Shown: positions 22,622-30,741 of the stretch, in pieces
How the letters are laid out: each line of letters opens with the position of its first letter
How positions within the stretch are numbered: position 1 is the first letter of the stretch
From: a virus
Strand: one strand, 5' to 3'
Length of the DNA stretch: 54,824 nt
IMG/VR virus record: IMGVR_UViG_3300031602_000003
Span: 1-54,824 of that record
Notes under the pieces: model-generated
The model's input: only the letters and a program-made list of their open reading frames with translations
Told to the model about the DNA's origin: nothing
Database searches by the model: none
Position numbers and translations under genes: made by a program

Positions 22622-23327
22622 TGTTATATTCTTATTAACATTGGCTAGTGCCGCATATGCTCAAGATAATGAAATATATGTGGATCAATCTGGTGCAACT
22701 GCAAATATAGATTTTGAACAACTTGGTACAGGGAACCTTATTACAGGGCTTTCTGGAATATCAGGAACACCCACAGCGTTAGACCTTGACGGATCATCTA
22801 TGACGTTAGATATTAATATGATTGGCTCTACCAATAAGTTTCTCGGTGATATGTGGGCAGATACTTTTACTGGATTGTACAGCTTCACAGGCAGCACAAA
22901 TACATTTACAGTACAGATTGACCCAACTAACACCTATGGTGCTGACAGCAGCAACCAAAACGTGCAGGTTATAGGCAGTAGTAATACATTTGTCTTGAAT
23001 CAAGCAACCTCTGCCTTGGCAGACAGCTTAGACCTTGACTGGTTAGTGCAGGGATCAAATAATACAGTTACAGCAAACATTGATATTGATAACGCCACAA
23101 ACTTCCTAGACATAGATGGCTCCGACAATACTGTTACCTATGATGGTGACGGTGTTACCGCAAGTGCAGGTGGATACTTCTATTTAGACCACACTGGTGG
23201 CAGCAGGACTTTCAATGTCCAACAACAGAGTACATTAAATAATGACTGGGTTAAGATTAATTCTACTGGCTCTAATGGTACTGTCTGTGTCATTCAGAAC
23301 GACCAAGGCACAGCAGTCGGTTGTTAA
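22602..23327 (+). CDS. Secreted curlin-like repeat protein, 241 aa
   Basis: A classical signal peptide (MIKKLISVIFLLTLASAAYA, cut after AYA) is followed by VDQSGATANIDFEQLGTGN, reminiscent of curlin repeats. Six GS-x-N type turns recur every 25-35 residues: IGSTNKF, TGSTNTF, IGSSNTF, QGSNNTV, DGSDNTV and TGSNGTV. Two cysteines near the end (CVIQNDQGTAVGC) may form a disulfide. It is a plausible substrate of the neighbouring CsgG/CsgF pore. Whether it forms amyloid is unknown. AAGGAG lies 12 nt before the ATG. Confidence 0.75.
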   Translation: MIKKLISVIFLLTLASAAYAQDNEIYVDQSGATANIDFEQLGTGNLITGLSGISGTPTALDLDGSSMTLDINMIGSTNKFLGDMWADTFTGLYSFTGSTNTFTVQIDPTNTYGADSSNQNVQVIGSSNTFVLNQATSALADSLDLDWLVQGSNNTVTANIDIDNATNFLDIDGSDNTVTYDGDGVTASAGGYFYLDHTGGSRTFNVQQQSTLNNDWVKINSTGSNGTVCVIQNDQGTAVGC

Positions 23328-24351
23328 TATTGGTGGGGTATCTGAGTTAAACGGTACGGCGCGTATATTAAGAGGTAGGCCTTACGATGCTGAGTTGGAC
23401 TTTGCCATACAAAGTAATGATGAGGCTGTCACTACCAATGGTAGGATGGCTATTACATTTCTAGATGATAGTACTGTTCAGTTAACAGAGCACTCTCAAC
23501 TGTATATAGACGAATACATATATGATCCTGATCCAACTAAATCTAAGATGGCTCTTACGTTTGGGTTAGGTACTGCTAGGTTTATAACAGGTAAGCTTAA
23601 TAGAATATCAAAGCAGAACATTAAACTAAGAACACCTACAGCTAATATTGCTATACGAGGAACAGACTTCACTGCGACAGTAGATGAACTAGGGAGAAGC
23701 CTTATTATTCTTTTACCTGATGAGTTTGGTCTCTCAAGTGGGGAGATTGAAGTTGTAACTGCAATGGGCAGTGTCCTCTTAAGCAAACCTTTTGAAGCTA
23801 CTACAGTATCTGTATTTGAATCAGCCCCTAGTAAGCCTGTTATTCTAGATCTTACCTTAGATGGAATAGATAATATGTTAATCGTTTCTCCTCCTAAAGA
23901 AGCCGTAGAGCTAATAGAAGAGCGAAGTGCGCAGGCTGCTAATATCCTTGATTTTAATGGTTTGGATATGGATGTCCTAGCAGAAGACTTTTTAGGTGAG
24001 GATGAATTGGAGTTCACAGAGTTAGACATTGACTATCTTGATGGTAACTTCCTGGAAGACTTGCTTAACGTGCTCGATGCCCTTGCAGTTACTAAGCAGG
24101 AGGATGGGTTAGCCAGCTCAGGTGCTGTTAAAATTACAGGCACTGCTTTTGGGCAAGATAAAGATACACAAGTTACTTCATTCATAAATGGTGAAACACT
24201 AAGTATACAACGGAGTGTCAGTAACTTTGCGCAAATAGATGTTGACAAAACAGGAGGCTATACTGTTATATTCACCCAAGACGGTGTAACCAGAGCTATC
24301 ACCATTAATGGTGGTGGCACTAGCACAATAACAATGAGTCAGGGGGGCTAA
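23242..24351 (+). CDS. Secreted FecR-domain protein, 369 aa
   Basis: A signal peptide (MTGLRLILLALMVLSVSFRT, cut near TKA-QQ) is encoded within the last 86 nt of the curlin-like gene. Residues about 30-160 form a FecR-type domain: LNGTARILRGRPYDAELDFA, MAITFLDDSTVQLTEHSQL, and TPTANIAIRGTDFTATVDE. The remainder is acidic (EDFLGEDELEFTELDIDYLD) followed by a glycine-rich beta end. FecR domains occur in periplasmic sensors, and secreted FecR proteins often sit next to CHASE2 cyclase genes in bacteria, as here. Confidence 0.82.
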   Translation: MTGLRLILLALMVLSVSFRTTKAQQSVVNIGGVSELNGTARILRGRPYDAELDFAIQSNDEAVTTNGRMAITFLDDSTVQLTEHSQLYIDEYIYDPDPTKSKMALTFGLGTARFITGKLNRISKQNIKLRTPTANIAIRGTDFTATVDELGRSLIILLPDEFGLSSGEIEVVTAMGSVLLSKPFEATTVSVFESAPSKPVILDLTLDGIDNMLIVSPPKEAVELIEERSAQAANILDFNGLDMDVLAEDFLGEDELEFTELDIDYLDGNFLEDLLNVLDALAVTKQEDGLASSGAVKITGTAFGQDKDTQVTSFINGETLSIQRSVSNFAQIDVDKTGGYTVIFTQDGVTRAITINGGGTSTITMSQGG

Positions 24352-24680
24352 TGATAGGCTTGGCTTGCGGTGTAGCGCTGTCACTGCATGTAAATTTAAT
24401 GGATAGGGATTATAATAGTGTACACCCTTACTGCCAATATGAATCCGAAAAAAATTACATCGTTGGAGCATATTATAATTCTGTATACAGACCTAGTTAT
24501 TTTGTAGGATACAAATGGCACTTAAATGATGACACCTCAATAGATTATGTATTAGTACATGGTTATAAACAATACCCAATACTTCCGATAATTAAATTAA
24601 ATTACAAATATACATTTGTTATGCCTGCAGTAGACAATGACCAAGTTGGTATTGTTGTAGGTCTGGACTTCCAATTTTGA
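24351..24680 (+). CDS. Small predicted beta-strand envelope protein, 109 aa
   Basis: Begins MIGLACGVALSLHVNLMDRD, a possible short signal or anchor, followed by alternating aromatic strands (YIVGAYYNSVYRPSYFVGYK, then YKQYPILPIIKLNYKYTF) and a terminal GLDFQF typical of outer-membrane beta proteins. It is linked to the FecR gene by a TAATG overlap. Function unknown. Confidence 0.6.
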   Translation: MIGLACGVALSLHVNLMDRDYNSVHPYCQYESEKNYIVGAYYNSVYRPSYFVGYKWHLNDDTSIDYVLVHGYKQYPILPIIKLNYKYTFVMPAVDNDQVGIVVGLDFQF

Positions 24681-24700
24681 ATAATAAGTAATAGAAGCTA

Positions 24701-26461
24701 ATGAAAAAATATATAATTCTCATACTGATAGTTTTAAGTATACCGATAATAATGCAGAGCATTCCTACCGAAGTACTAAAGCTCAGAACTTTTGACGCAT
24801 TAGTTCAAACTCCCGCAAGTAGCGGAAATTTCATAGTCCTGAATATTACAGAAGATGATGTAGAACGAGAAGGAGGCTATCCATTCCCTCGTTACAGACT
24901 GGCTGAAATACACAAGAGCATTATGGAAAAGGGTGCGTTAGGGATTGGTTGGGTTATCTCATTTCCACAAGCAGATAGGTTGGGTGGGGACGTAGAATTT
25001 GCAAGAGAATTAATTACTAGTTCAAGTGTTATTGCGATGTTTGAGAATGGTAAAGGGATATATCCTACTCCGACAGGTACAGTTGTTAAGGGCGATAACA
25101 TAGGAGGGGTATTTACTACAGGTGTTAAGTCTAATATAGAGATCTTAGCCTCTAGTGCTCTTGAAGGTATTGCAATTGCTCCAACTGAGGTTGACAATCT
25201 AGTGCGGCGGATCCCCTTACTACTCAGAACACCCGATGGATGGATTGCCTCATTTGGAACACAAGTTCTAAAAGCGATAACCGGGTCACGAAGCTATATA
25301 ATAACTACAAATGAAAACGGTATTCAAGAGATAGCAGTTCGGGGTTTACCTCCTGTTAAGACCGACAGCTTAGGACGCAAATGGGTCAGTTGGGTTAAGC
25401 CAGAAGTAACTACATTGCAGGAAATGAATGTACAAGATAAGTATATATTTATAGGTGTAACAGCAAACGGCGTTATGCCTCAAATTGCAACACCTGCTGG
25501 ATTGCTAGAACCTCATTATATCCAAGCTGCATTAGCGGAATCTATGTTGATACAAAATAGTCCATATATTCCTGATTATGCTACAGCTCTTGAGCTAGGT
25601 ATATTTGTTGTATCTGTAACACTTGTGTGGATGACATTACATATACTAGGCATAACATGGGGGCTTCTATCAGCAGGGGCTGTTATGTCTTTAACAAGCT
25701 ACTTGGGCATACTGATGATACAACAAGGTTTGTTAATCGATGTATCTTGGGCAGTGATTAGTCAGTTTATCACCGCAACAATCGCTTTCTATCTTAGGTT
25801 TAGAGAGCAATATAAACTAAGGCAGCAGATTAAGAAACAGTTTGAGCATTACTTAGATCCCCGGCAAGTGAAACAATTACAAGATAAGCCAGAGCTGTTA
25901 GTTCTAGGTGGCGAGAAGAGGTATGCCACCTTTTTATTCACAGATGTGCGTGGATTCACTAGTATGTCAGAGTCTTTACCACCAGAACAAGTGACTTATA
26001 TAATGAATAAAGCTTTGACAGCGCAACAATATGCTGTGCAAAGTAATGGAGGTATGGTAGACAAGTATATTGGTGATGCTATGATGGCTATCTTTAATGC
26101 TCCCTTGGATCAAGAGGATCATGAAGAGTTAGCAGTACAGACAGCGTTAGATATAGAAAGTAATATGGTTGTTCTTAACGAAGAGTTAGAAGAACAAGGG
26201 CTACCAAAAGTAGTTATAGGTATAGGTATCAATAGTGGAGAGGCCGTCATAGGTAATATGGGCAGTGACACAAGGTTTGATTACACTGCTATTGGAGACG
26301 CTGTTAATACGGCAGCAAGACTAGAAAGCTCTACAAAAGAGCACGGTGTTGACATATTAATAGGAGAGTCTACTGTTAATAAGATATCCCGCAACTGTGA
26401 GTACGTTGGAAGCATAAAAGTAAAAGGTAAACGTAAGGCGTTAAAAGTTTATACTATTTAG
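24701..26461 (+). CDS. CHASE2-domain class III adenylate cyclase, 586 aa
   Basis: An N-terminal membrane helix (residues 4-20), a CHASE2 extracytoplasmic sensor (about 25-290, with LRTFDALVQTPAS, PFPRYRLAEIHKSI, KYIFIGVTANG), two or three membrane helices (about 295-365), a linker, and a class III cyclase catalytic domain (405-585). Metal-binding Asp415 is in FTDVRGFTSM and Asp459 in DKYIGDAMMAIFNAP; IGDAVNTAARLE holds the transition-state Asn/Arg. Lys456 and the Thr-rich YTAIGD favour ATP. It would make cAMP inside the host in response to a periplasmic signal. It looks intact and lies downstream of the FecR and CsgG genes. Confidence 0.88.
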   Translation: MKKYIILILIVLSIPIIMQSIPTEVLKLRTFDALVQTPASSGNFIVLNITEDDVEREGGYPFPRYRLAEIHKSIMEKGALGIGWVISFPQADRLGGDVEFARELITSSSVIAMFENGKGIYPTPTGTVVKGDNIGGVFTTGVKSNIEILASSALEGIAIAPTEVDNLVRRIPLLLRTPDGWIASFGTQVLKAITGSRSYIITTNENGIQEIAVRGLPPVKTDSLGRKWVSWVKPEVTTLQEMNVQDKYIFIGVTANGVMPQIATPAGLLEPHYIQAALAESMLIQNSPYIPDYATALELGIFVVSVTLVWMTLHILGITWGLLSAGAVMSLTSYLGILMIQQGLLIDVSWAVISQFITATIAFYLRFREQYKLRQQIKKQFEHYLDPRQVKQLQDKPELLVLGGEKRYATFLFTDVRGFTSMSESLPPEQVTYIMNKALTAQQYAVQSNGGMVDKYIGDAMMAIFNAPLDQEDHEELAVQTALDIESNMVVLNEELEEQGLPKVVIGIGINSGEAVIGNMGSDTRFDYTAIGDAVNTAARLESSTKEHGVDILIGESTVNKISRNCEYVGSIKVKGKRKALKVYTI

Positions 26462-26472
26462 AGGAAACGAAC

Positions 26473-26853
26473 ATGTTAGCACAATTAATCGGCCCAGTAG
26501 CAGGACTACTAGATAAGTTCATACCTGACAAAGATCAAGCAGCAGCATTGGCACATGAGATAGCCACGATGTCTGAGAAACATGCTAATGAATTGGCTAA
26601 GGGGCAGCTTGAAGTAAACAAGGCTGAAGCTCAATCAGGCTCTCTGTTTATTGGAGGCTGGCGTCCCTTTGTTGGCTGGGTATGCGGTATAGGGCTTGCT
26701 TATAATGTCATACTGTCGCAGTTTCTAGCTATATGGTTTGAAGTACCTACTGTGGATCCTAGCTTGCTAACACCAGTACTTATGGGTATGTTAGGAATGG
26801 GCGCTATGAGAAGTTACGAAAAGAAAAACGGTGTTGCCAAGGAAAAGAAATGA
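26473..26853 (+). CDS. Three-span holin (GTA-holin type), 126 aa
   Basis: After an amphipathic N-terminus (IPDKDQAAALAHEIATMSEK), the hallmark VNKAEAQSGSLFIGGWRPFVGW leads into hydrophobic segments at about residues 63-84, 88-98 and 96-113, with a basic tail (KKNGVAKEKK). This matches the three-TM holin family of gene-transfer agents and phages. It starts the lysis cluster. GAGGAAAC lies upstream. Confidence 0.82.
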   Translation: MLAQLIGPVAGLLDKFIPDKDQAAALAHEIATMSEKHANELAKGQLEVNKAEAQSGSLFIGGWRPFVGWVCGIGLAYNVILSQFLAIWFEVPTVDPSLLTPVLMGMLGMGAMRSYEKKNGVAKEKK

Positions 26854-27113
26854 AAATATCATTTACAAAACATGCTAACTCTTTAGGAGAGACTTACTTG
26901 GAACATTTAGCCTCAGCTTTATTATACGCATGTACTATAGCAGCAGCGTTTGTAGTGTGCTTAATACATGCCTTCTTGCCGTTTCTATTTGAGAACACTG
27001 GTGGAGAGATGATTAATCGCCTATCCGACAATATAAACAAAAGAACAAAACAAAACTGTGCATGTTCTACAGCACCTAAGAAGAAAAGGAAAAAAAGCAA
27101 TGCCCCAAGGTAA
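26850..27113 (+). CDS. DUF6356-like membrane protein, 87 aa
   Basis: The pattern FTKHANSLGETYLEHLASAL, a single membrane span with a conserved HAFLPFLFENTGGEMI turn, and a basic Lys/Arg-rich tail match a small family found beside phage lysis genes. It overlaps the holin by 4 nt. The family role is not established; accessory to lysis is plausible. Confidence 0.7.
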   Translation: MKISFTKHANSLGETYLEHLASALLYACTIAAAFVVCLIHAFLPFLFENTGGEMINRLSDNINKRTKQNCACSTAPKKKRKKSNAPR

Positions 27114-27297
27114 AGGTACATATGGAACTACAAGAGGTAGACCCCCTAAGAAGAAGCCTAGCGTAAGAAGTATACATCAAGCAGGTGCTCTCGGTAATCT
27201 TAAAAACCCAAAGACAGGTAAATCTACTTACCCAGAGTCTTTAAAGGCCGGGAAAGCTGCAACAAGAAAAAAACCTGTGCGTAAAAGACCAAGATGA
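27100..27297 (+). CDS. Small basic protein, 65 aa
   Basis: The start is set at ATG 27100 (MPQGKGTYGTTRGRPPKKKP). Strongly basic, Gly/Lys/Pro-rich with RGRPPKKK, an AT-hook-like motif that could bind DNA, though many phages carry similar short proteins near lysis genes. It overlaps the flanking genes by a few bases. Confidence 0.65.
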   Translation: MPQGKGTYGTTRGRPPKKKPSVRSIHQAGALGNLKNPKTGKSTYPESLKAGKAATRKKPVRKRPR

Positions 27298-27716
27298 GCA
27301 ATCTACTTATTCAACAGCTTAAACGCCATGAGGGTATGAAGCTAAAGCCATACAAATGTACCGCTGGAAAGCTCACAATTGGAATCGGCCGTAACTTAGA
27401 TGATGTAGGTATATCTGAGGATGAGGCGGAAACACTCTTACACCATGATATTATAGAGGCTACAAACCAACTTTTGTCGGCCTTCCCCTGGATGGGCAGT
27501 CTCAATGATGCACGAATAGGTGCAATGATTAACTTTACATTCAATGTCGGTATTGGCACAGTAAAGAAGTTTAAAATTACATTAGAGCATCTAAAGAATA
27601 ACGCCTTTGAAGAGGCGGCAACCGAGATGTTAACTTCTCGTTGGAGTGAGCAAGTAGGTGCTAGAAGTATAGAAATAACTGACCAAATCCGCACAGGTAG
27701 ATGGAAGATTATATGA
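27294..27716 (+). CDS. Endolysin, T4-type lysozyme (GH24), 140 aa
   Basis: Catalytic Glu13 lies in LKRHEGMKLKPYK. The usual Asp is Cys (YKCTAGKLTIGIGRN), an accepted variant of the E-8-D/C-5-T triad, with Thr in KLTIGIG. A helical C-terminal lobe (MINFTFNVGIGTVKKF) completes the fold. No signal peptide, so export relies on the holin. Cuts peptidoglycan glycan strands. Confidence 0.9.
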   Translation: MSNLLIQQLKRHEGMKLKPYKCTAGKLTIGIGRNLDDVGISEDEAETLLHHDIIEATNQLLSAFPWMGSLNDARIGAMINFTFNVGIGTVKKFKITLEHLKNNAFEEAATEMLTSRWSEQVGARSIEITDQIRTGRWKII

Positions 27717-27865
27717 TGTTCTCCATACTTCTGAAGAAGTTTAAAAAACTATTTGCAAAATATTTATTGATTGGTGTGCCCGCTTGGGTTATCTATGAAG
27801 AGGTAAAGCACTTTTTTAACCCCCAACAAGTAGGTGAAGTTGTATGTCCGAAACTAAAGAAGTAA
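27713..27865 (+). CDS. 50-aa membrane-associated small protein
   Basis: ATG(27713) to TAA encodes MMFSILLKKFKKLFAKYLLI, a basic then hydrophobic N-terminus, continuing GVPAWVIYEE and ending CPKLKK. It overlaps the endolysin by 4 nt and the next gene by 22 nt. Possibly part of the lysis set; function unknown. Confidence 0.6.
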   Translation: MMFSILLKKFKKLFAKYLLIGVPAWVIYEEVKHFFNPQQVGEVVCPKLKK

Positions 27866-28146
27866 GCCCGATGGAAAAACATGTACGGACGGCACTAGCT
27901 ATACTAATCACAGGGATGTGTTTTTGGATTATAGACACACTGGCTAATCAGACAATACAGACAGCGGTACTAAGTGCCAAAATGGACTCAATACAGCTAG
28001 ATATCGCAGAGCTAAAAGAGAATAGTAAAACTTATGTTAGTTTAAGCGCGGCAGCAGACGCGCATAATATAATCAATCATAGGCTTGATCAATTGAATCT
28101 ACAAGTGAGAGCAGTAGAGCTAACTAATACAAAATCTGGCTCTTAA
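27844..28146 (+). CDS. Spanin-like single-span coiled-coil protein, 100 aa
   Basis: One membrane helix (about residues 17-34, LAILITGMCFWIIDTLA) followed by a helical periplasmic-type region (AKMDSIQLDIAELKENSK, then HRLDQLNLQVRAVELT). This layout fits an inner-membrane spanin, and the position between endolysin and portal supports a lysis role, but no outer-membrane partner was recognised. Confidence 0.55.
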   Translation: MSETKEVSPMEKHVRTALAILITGMCFWIIDTLANQTIQTAVLSAKMDSIQLDIAELKENSKTYVSLSAAADAHNIINHRLDQLNLQVRAVELTNTKSGS

Positions 28147-28166
28147 CTTAATTAAGGTATTTATTT

Positions 28167-30347
28167 ATGGCAATAGAAGAAGAATTAAAGCTCAATAAAG
28201 GGGAATCTGAGGACGACACTAGTAACAATCAGATGACTGAGTGGGATAATGAGCCTACAATAATAGATCTTAAACAAGATATTACAGACGCATCAAGTGA
28301 TGTATCTGCGCATGTCAGTAAAGTAGACAAGTGGCTAGAGAACCTGAATATAACAGGACAAGCTGTAGTAACTAATGGCAAAGGCCGTTCTAACATAGTT
28401 CCCAAACTTATTCGTAAGCAGGCAGAGTGGAGGTATGCTTCGTTAAGTGAGCCTTTCTTAGCCACTAGTGATATCTTTGATGTGGATCCTATCACGTATG
28501 AAGATAAGAAAGCTGCAGAGCAGAACGCGCTAGTACTTAATAATCAATTCAATACAAAGATAGATAAAACTAAGTTTGTTGATGAGTATGTCCGAACCGC
28601 CGTAGATGAAGGCACCGTAATTGTAAGAGTTGGCTGGGACTTCGAAGAGGAAGAAGTTGAAGTAGAAGTGCCAGACTATGATTTTGAAGTGACACAAGAT
28701 CCTGCTGAAGTACAACAAGTAGAACAAGCATTACAAGACTCCCAAGAAAACCCACAAGCACACGAAGGCCTAGCTCCTGAAGTACAACAAGCTATGCAAT
28801 TGTCTGCACAACAGGGTCAACCGATAATTCCTGTGCAAATTGGGTCTCACACAGAAACACAAATAAAAACAATTAGAAACCACCCGACACTAGAAGTATG
28901 TAACTATAAGAATATTTCTATAGATCCTACAGCAATAGGTGACTTGTCTAAAGCTTCCTTCCTGTCCTACACTTTTGATAGTTCTAAGGCAGAACTTAAG
29001 AGAGACGGTAAGTACAAGAACTTAGATGATATCATTGTTGATGATAATTCTGTATTAGCTGCGCCGGATACTGACACAGATACTAGTGGCGGTGCTTCGT
29101 TTACATTTAATGATGAGCCTAGAAAAAGGCTTACTGTTGTGGAGTATTGGGGCTTCTGGGATATTCACGATGATGGGACAGTTGCCCCGATTGTGGCTGC
29201 TTGGGTTGGGAAAACATTAATACGTTTAGAAGAGAATCCTTATCCAGACCAGAAAATCCCATTTGTCATTGCACAATACTTACCTGTGCGTAGATCCCTA
29301 TATGGTGAGCCTGATGGCGAGCTACTAGAAGATAACCAACGTATAGTGGGGGCTGTTACCCGTGGTATGATTGATACTATGGGCCGCTCTGCTAATGGAC
29401 AACAAGGTATTCGTAAAGACGCCTTAGATATTACTAATAAGCGTAAGTTCGATAAAGGACTTGATTATGAGTTCAATGGTAGTGTCGATCCTAGGGTAGC
29501 ATTTCATATGCACACTTACCCTGAAGTTCCACAATCTGCGCAATTCATGCTTGGCTTACAAAACAATGAAGCAGAGAGCCTTACAGGTGTTAAAGCTTTT
29601 AGTTCTACTGGTATTACAGGTGCTGCACTAGGTGAGAATGTCGGTGGCATTAAATCAGCTATGGATGCAGCCTCTAAAAGAGAGTTAGGTATTCTCCGCA
29701 GATTAGCTACAGGCATTAAAGAAATAGGCCGTAAAATTATTAGTATGAATGGCGAGTTTCTTGATGAAGAAGAAATAGTTAGAGTTACTAATGATGAGTT
29801 TGTTCCTGTTAAGAGGGATGACCTAGCAGGTAACTTTGATCTACGCCTATCTATTAGTACTCCAGAAGCAGATGAATCTAAAGCCAAAGAGCTTGCCTTT
29901 ATGCTTCAAACTACAGGTCAGACTATGGGGCCAGAGTTCTCAAAGATAATATTGAGTGATATAGCTAAATTACGTAAGATGCCTGATTTAGCTAAAAGAA
30001 TATCTGACTATGCACCACAACCAGATCCTCAAGCACAAGAGAAAGCTATGCTTGAGATAGAACTATTAAAAGCACAAATTGCTACTGAAATGTCTAAAGC
30101 TAATGAGAACAATGCTGAAGCTGAATTAGACAAAGCCAAGATTGGCAACTTACAGAGTGACACTGACTTAAAAGATTTGGATTTCCTAGAACAGGAATCC
30201 GGAACCAAGCAAGCGCAACAAATGCAATTGCAAAGCGAGAAAGCTAAGAAAGATTTACAGGGCAATCTTATTCAACAATCTGAAAAGAATCAGTTTGATA
30301 GAGAAGAGAATAGATTCGCTGCAAATAGTTCCGCTAATTCTCTTTAA
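28167..30347 (+). CDS. Portal protein (N4 gp59-like), 726 aa
   Basis: Length is close to N4 gp59 (about 760 aa). The N-terminal region includes KLIRKQAEWRYASLSEPFLA; the middle has EYWGFWDIHDDGTVAPIV and VGAVTRGMIDTMGRSANGQQ, typical of this portal family. The C-terminal 100 residues are a long helical barrel-type stretch rich in Glu/Gln/Lys (AQEKAMLEIELLKAQIATEM). The dodecameric portal is the DNA entry point. AAGG lies upstream of the ATG. Confidence 0.88.
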   Translation: MAIEEELKLNKGESEDDTSNNQMTEWDNEPTIIDLKQDITDASSDVSAHVSKVDKWLENLNITGQAVVTNGKGRSNIVPKLIRKQAEWRYASLSEPFLATSDIFDVDPITYEDKKAAEQNALVLNNQFNTKIDKTKFVDEYVRTAVDEGTVIVRVGWDFEEEEVEVEVPDYDFEVTQDPAEVQQVEQALQDSQENPQAHEGLAPEVQQAMQLSAQQGQPIIPVQIGSHTETQIKTIRNHPTLEVCNYKNISIDPTAIGDLSKASFLSYTFDSSKAELKRDGKYKNLDDIIVDDNSVLAAPDTDTDTSGGASFTFNDEPRKRLTVVEYWGFWDIHDDGTVAPIVAAWVGKTLIRLEENPYPDQKIPFVIAQYLPVRRSLYGEPDGELLEDNQRIVGAVTRGMIDTMGRSANGQQGIRKDALDITNKRKFDKGLDYEFNGSVDPRVAFHMHTYPEVPQSAQFMLGLQNNEAESLTGVKAFSSTGITGAALGENVGGIKSAMDAASKRELGILRRLATGIKEIGRKIISMNGEFLDEEEIVRVTNDEFVPVKRDDLAGNFDLRLSISTPEADESKAKELAFMLQTTGQTMGPEFSKIILSDIAKLRKMPDLAKRISDYAPQPDPQAQEKAMLEIELLKAQIATEMSKANENNAEAELDKAKIGNLQSDTDLKDLDFLEQESGTKQAQQMQLQSEKAKKDLQGNLIQQSEKNQFDREENRFAANSSANSL

Positions 30348-30357
30348 TTAAACCGAA

Positions 30358-30378
30358 TCTCTTCCCGTAAGGGAGAGG
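30358..30378 (+). other. Bulged hairpin with GTAA tetraloop
   Basis: TCTC-T-TCCC-GTAA-GGGAGAGG between portal and the next gene. There is no T-run, so it is more likely an mRNA processing or stability element than a terminator. Confidence 0.45.
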
Positions 30379-30398
30379 ACACAGAAGGACTATATACT

Positions 30399-30740
30399 AT
30401 GAGAAATAACTCTGAATCAGAGACTATTGAGCTGACTATTGAGCAAGCAAAAAACTTAATCAAAAGAGGCGAGTCTTTAAAAAAACTTTACAATAACAAA
30501 GACTTTAAAAATGTAATCTTAGAAGATTACTTTAAAGATAATGCAATACGTTTAGTGCATCTTAGAAGTGATCCTAACTGCCAAACAGATGAAATTCAAG
30601 GCAACATCTTACGTGAGATGGATGGCGTTGGCTCACTGAAGAAATACTTTAATGTTATTTTGGCTTTAGCATCAAGAGCAGAGCAGGACTTAGCAGCAGC
30701 AGAAGAAGCCCGTGAGGAAATAGCTGCAGAGGAGCTGTAA
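30399..30740 (+). CDS. N4 gp58-position protein, 113 aa
   Basis: An all-helical protein beginning MRNNSESETIELTIEQAKNL, with a conserved-looking core KNVILEDYFKDNAIRLVHLR and an acidic Glu/Ala-rich end. It lies between portal and the scaffold-like gene as in N4. It ends one base before the next ATG. Function unknown; virion assembly is inferred. Confidence 0.65.
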   Translation: MRNNSESETIELTIEQAKNLIKRGESLKKLYNNKDFKNVILEDYFKDNAIRLVHLRSDPNCQTDEIQGNILREMDGVGSLKKYFNVILALASRAEQDLAAAEEAREEIAAEEL

Positions 30741-30741
30741 G

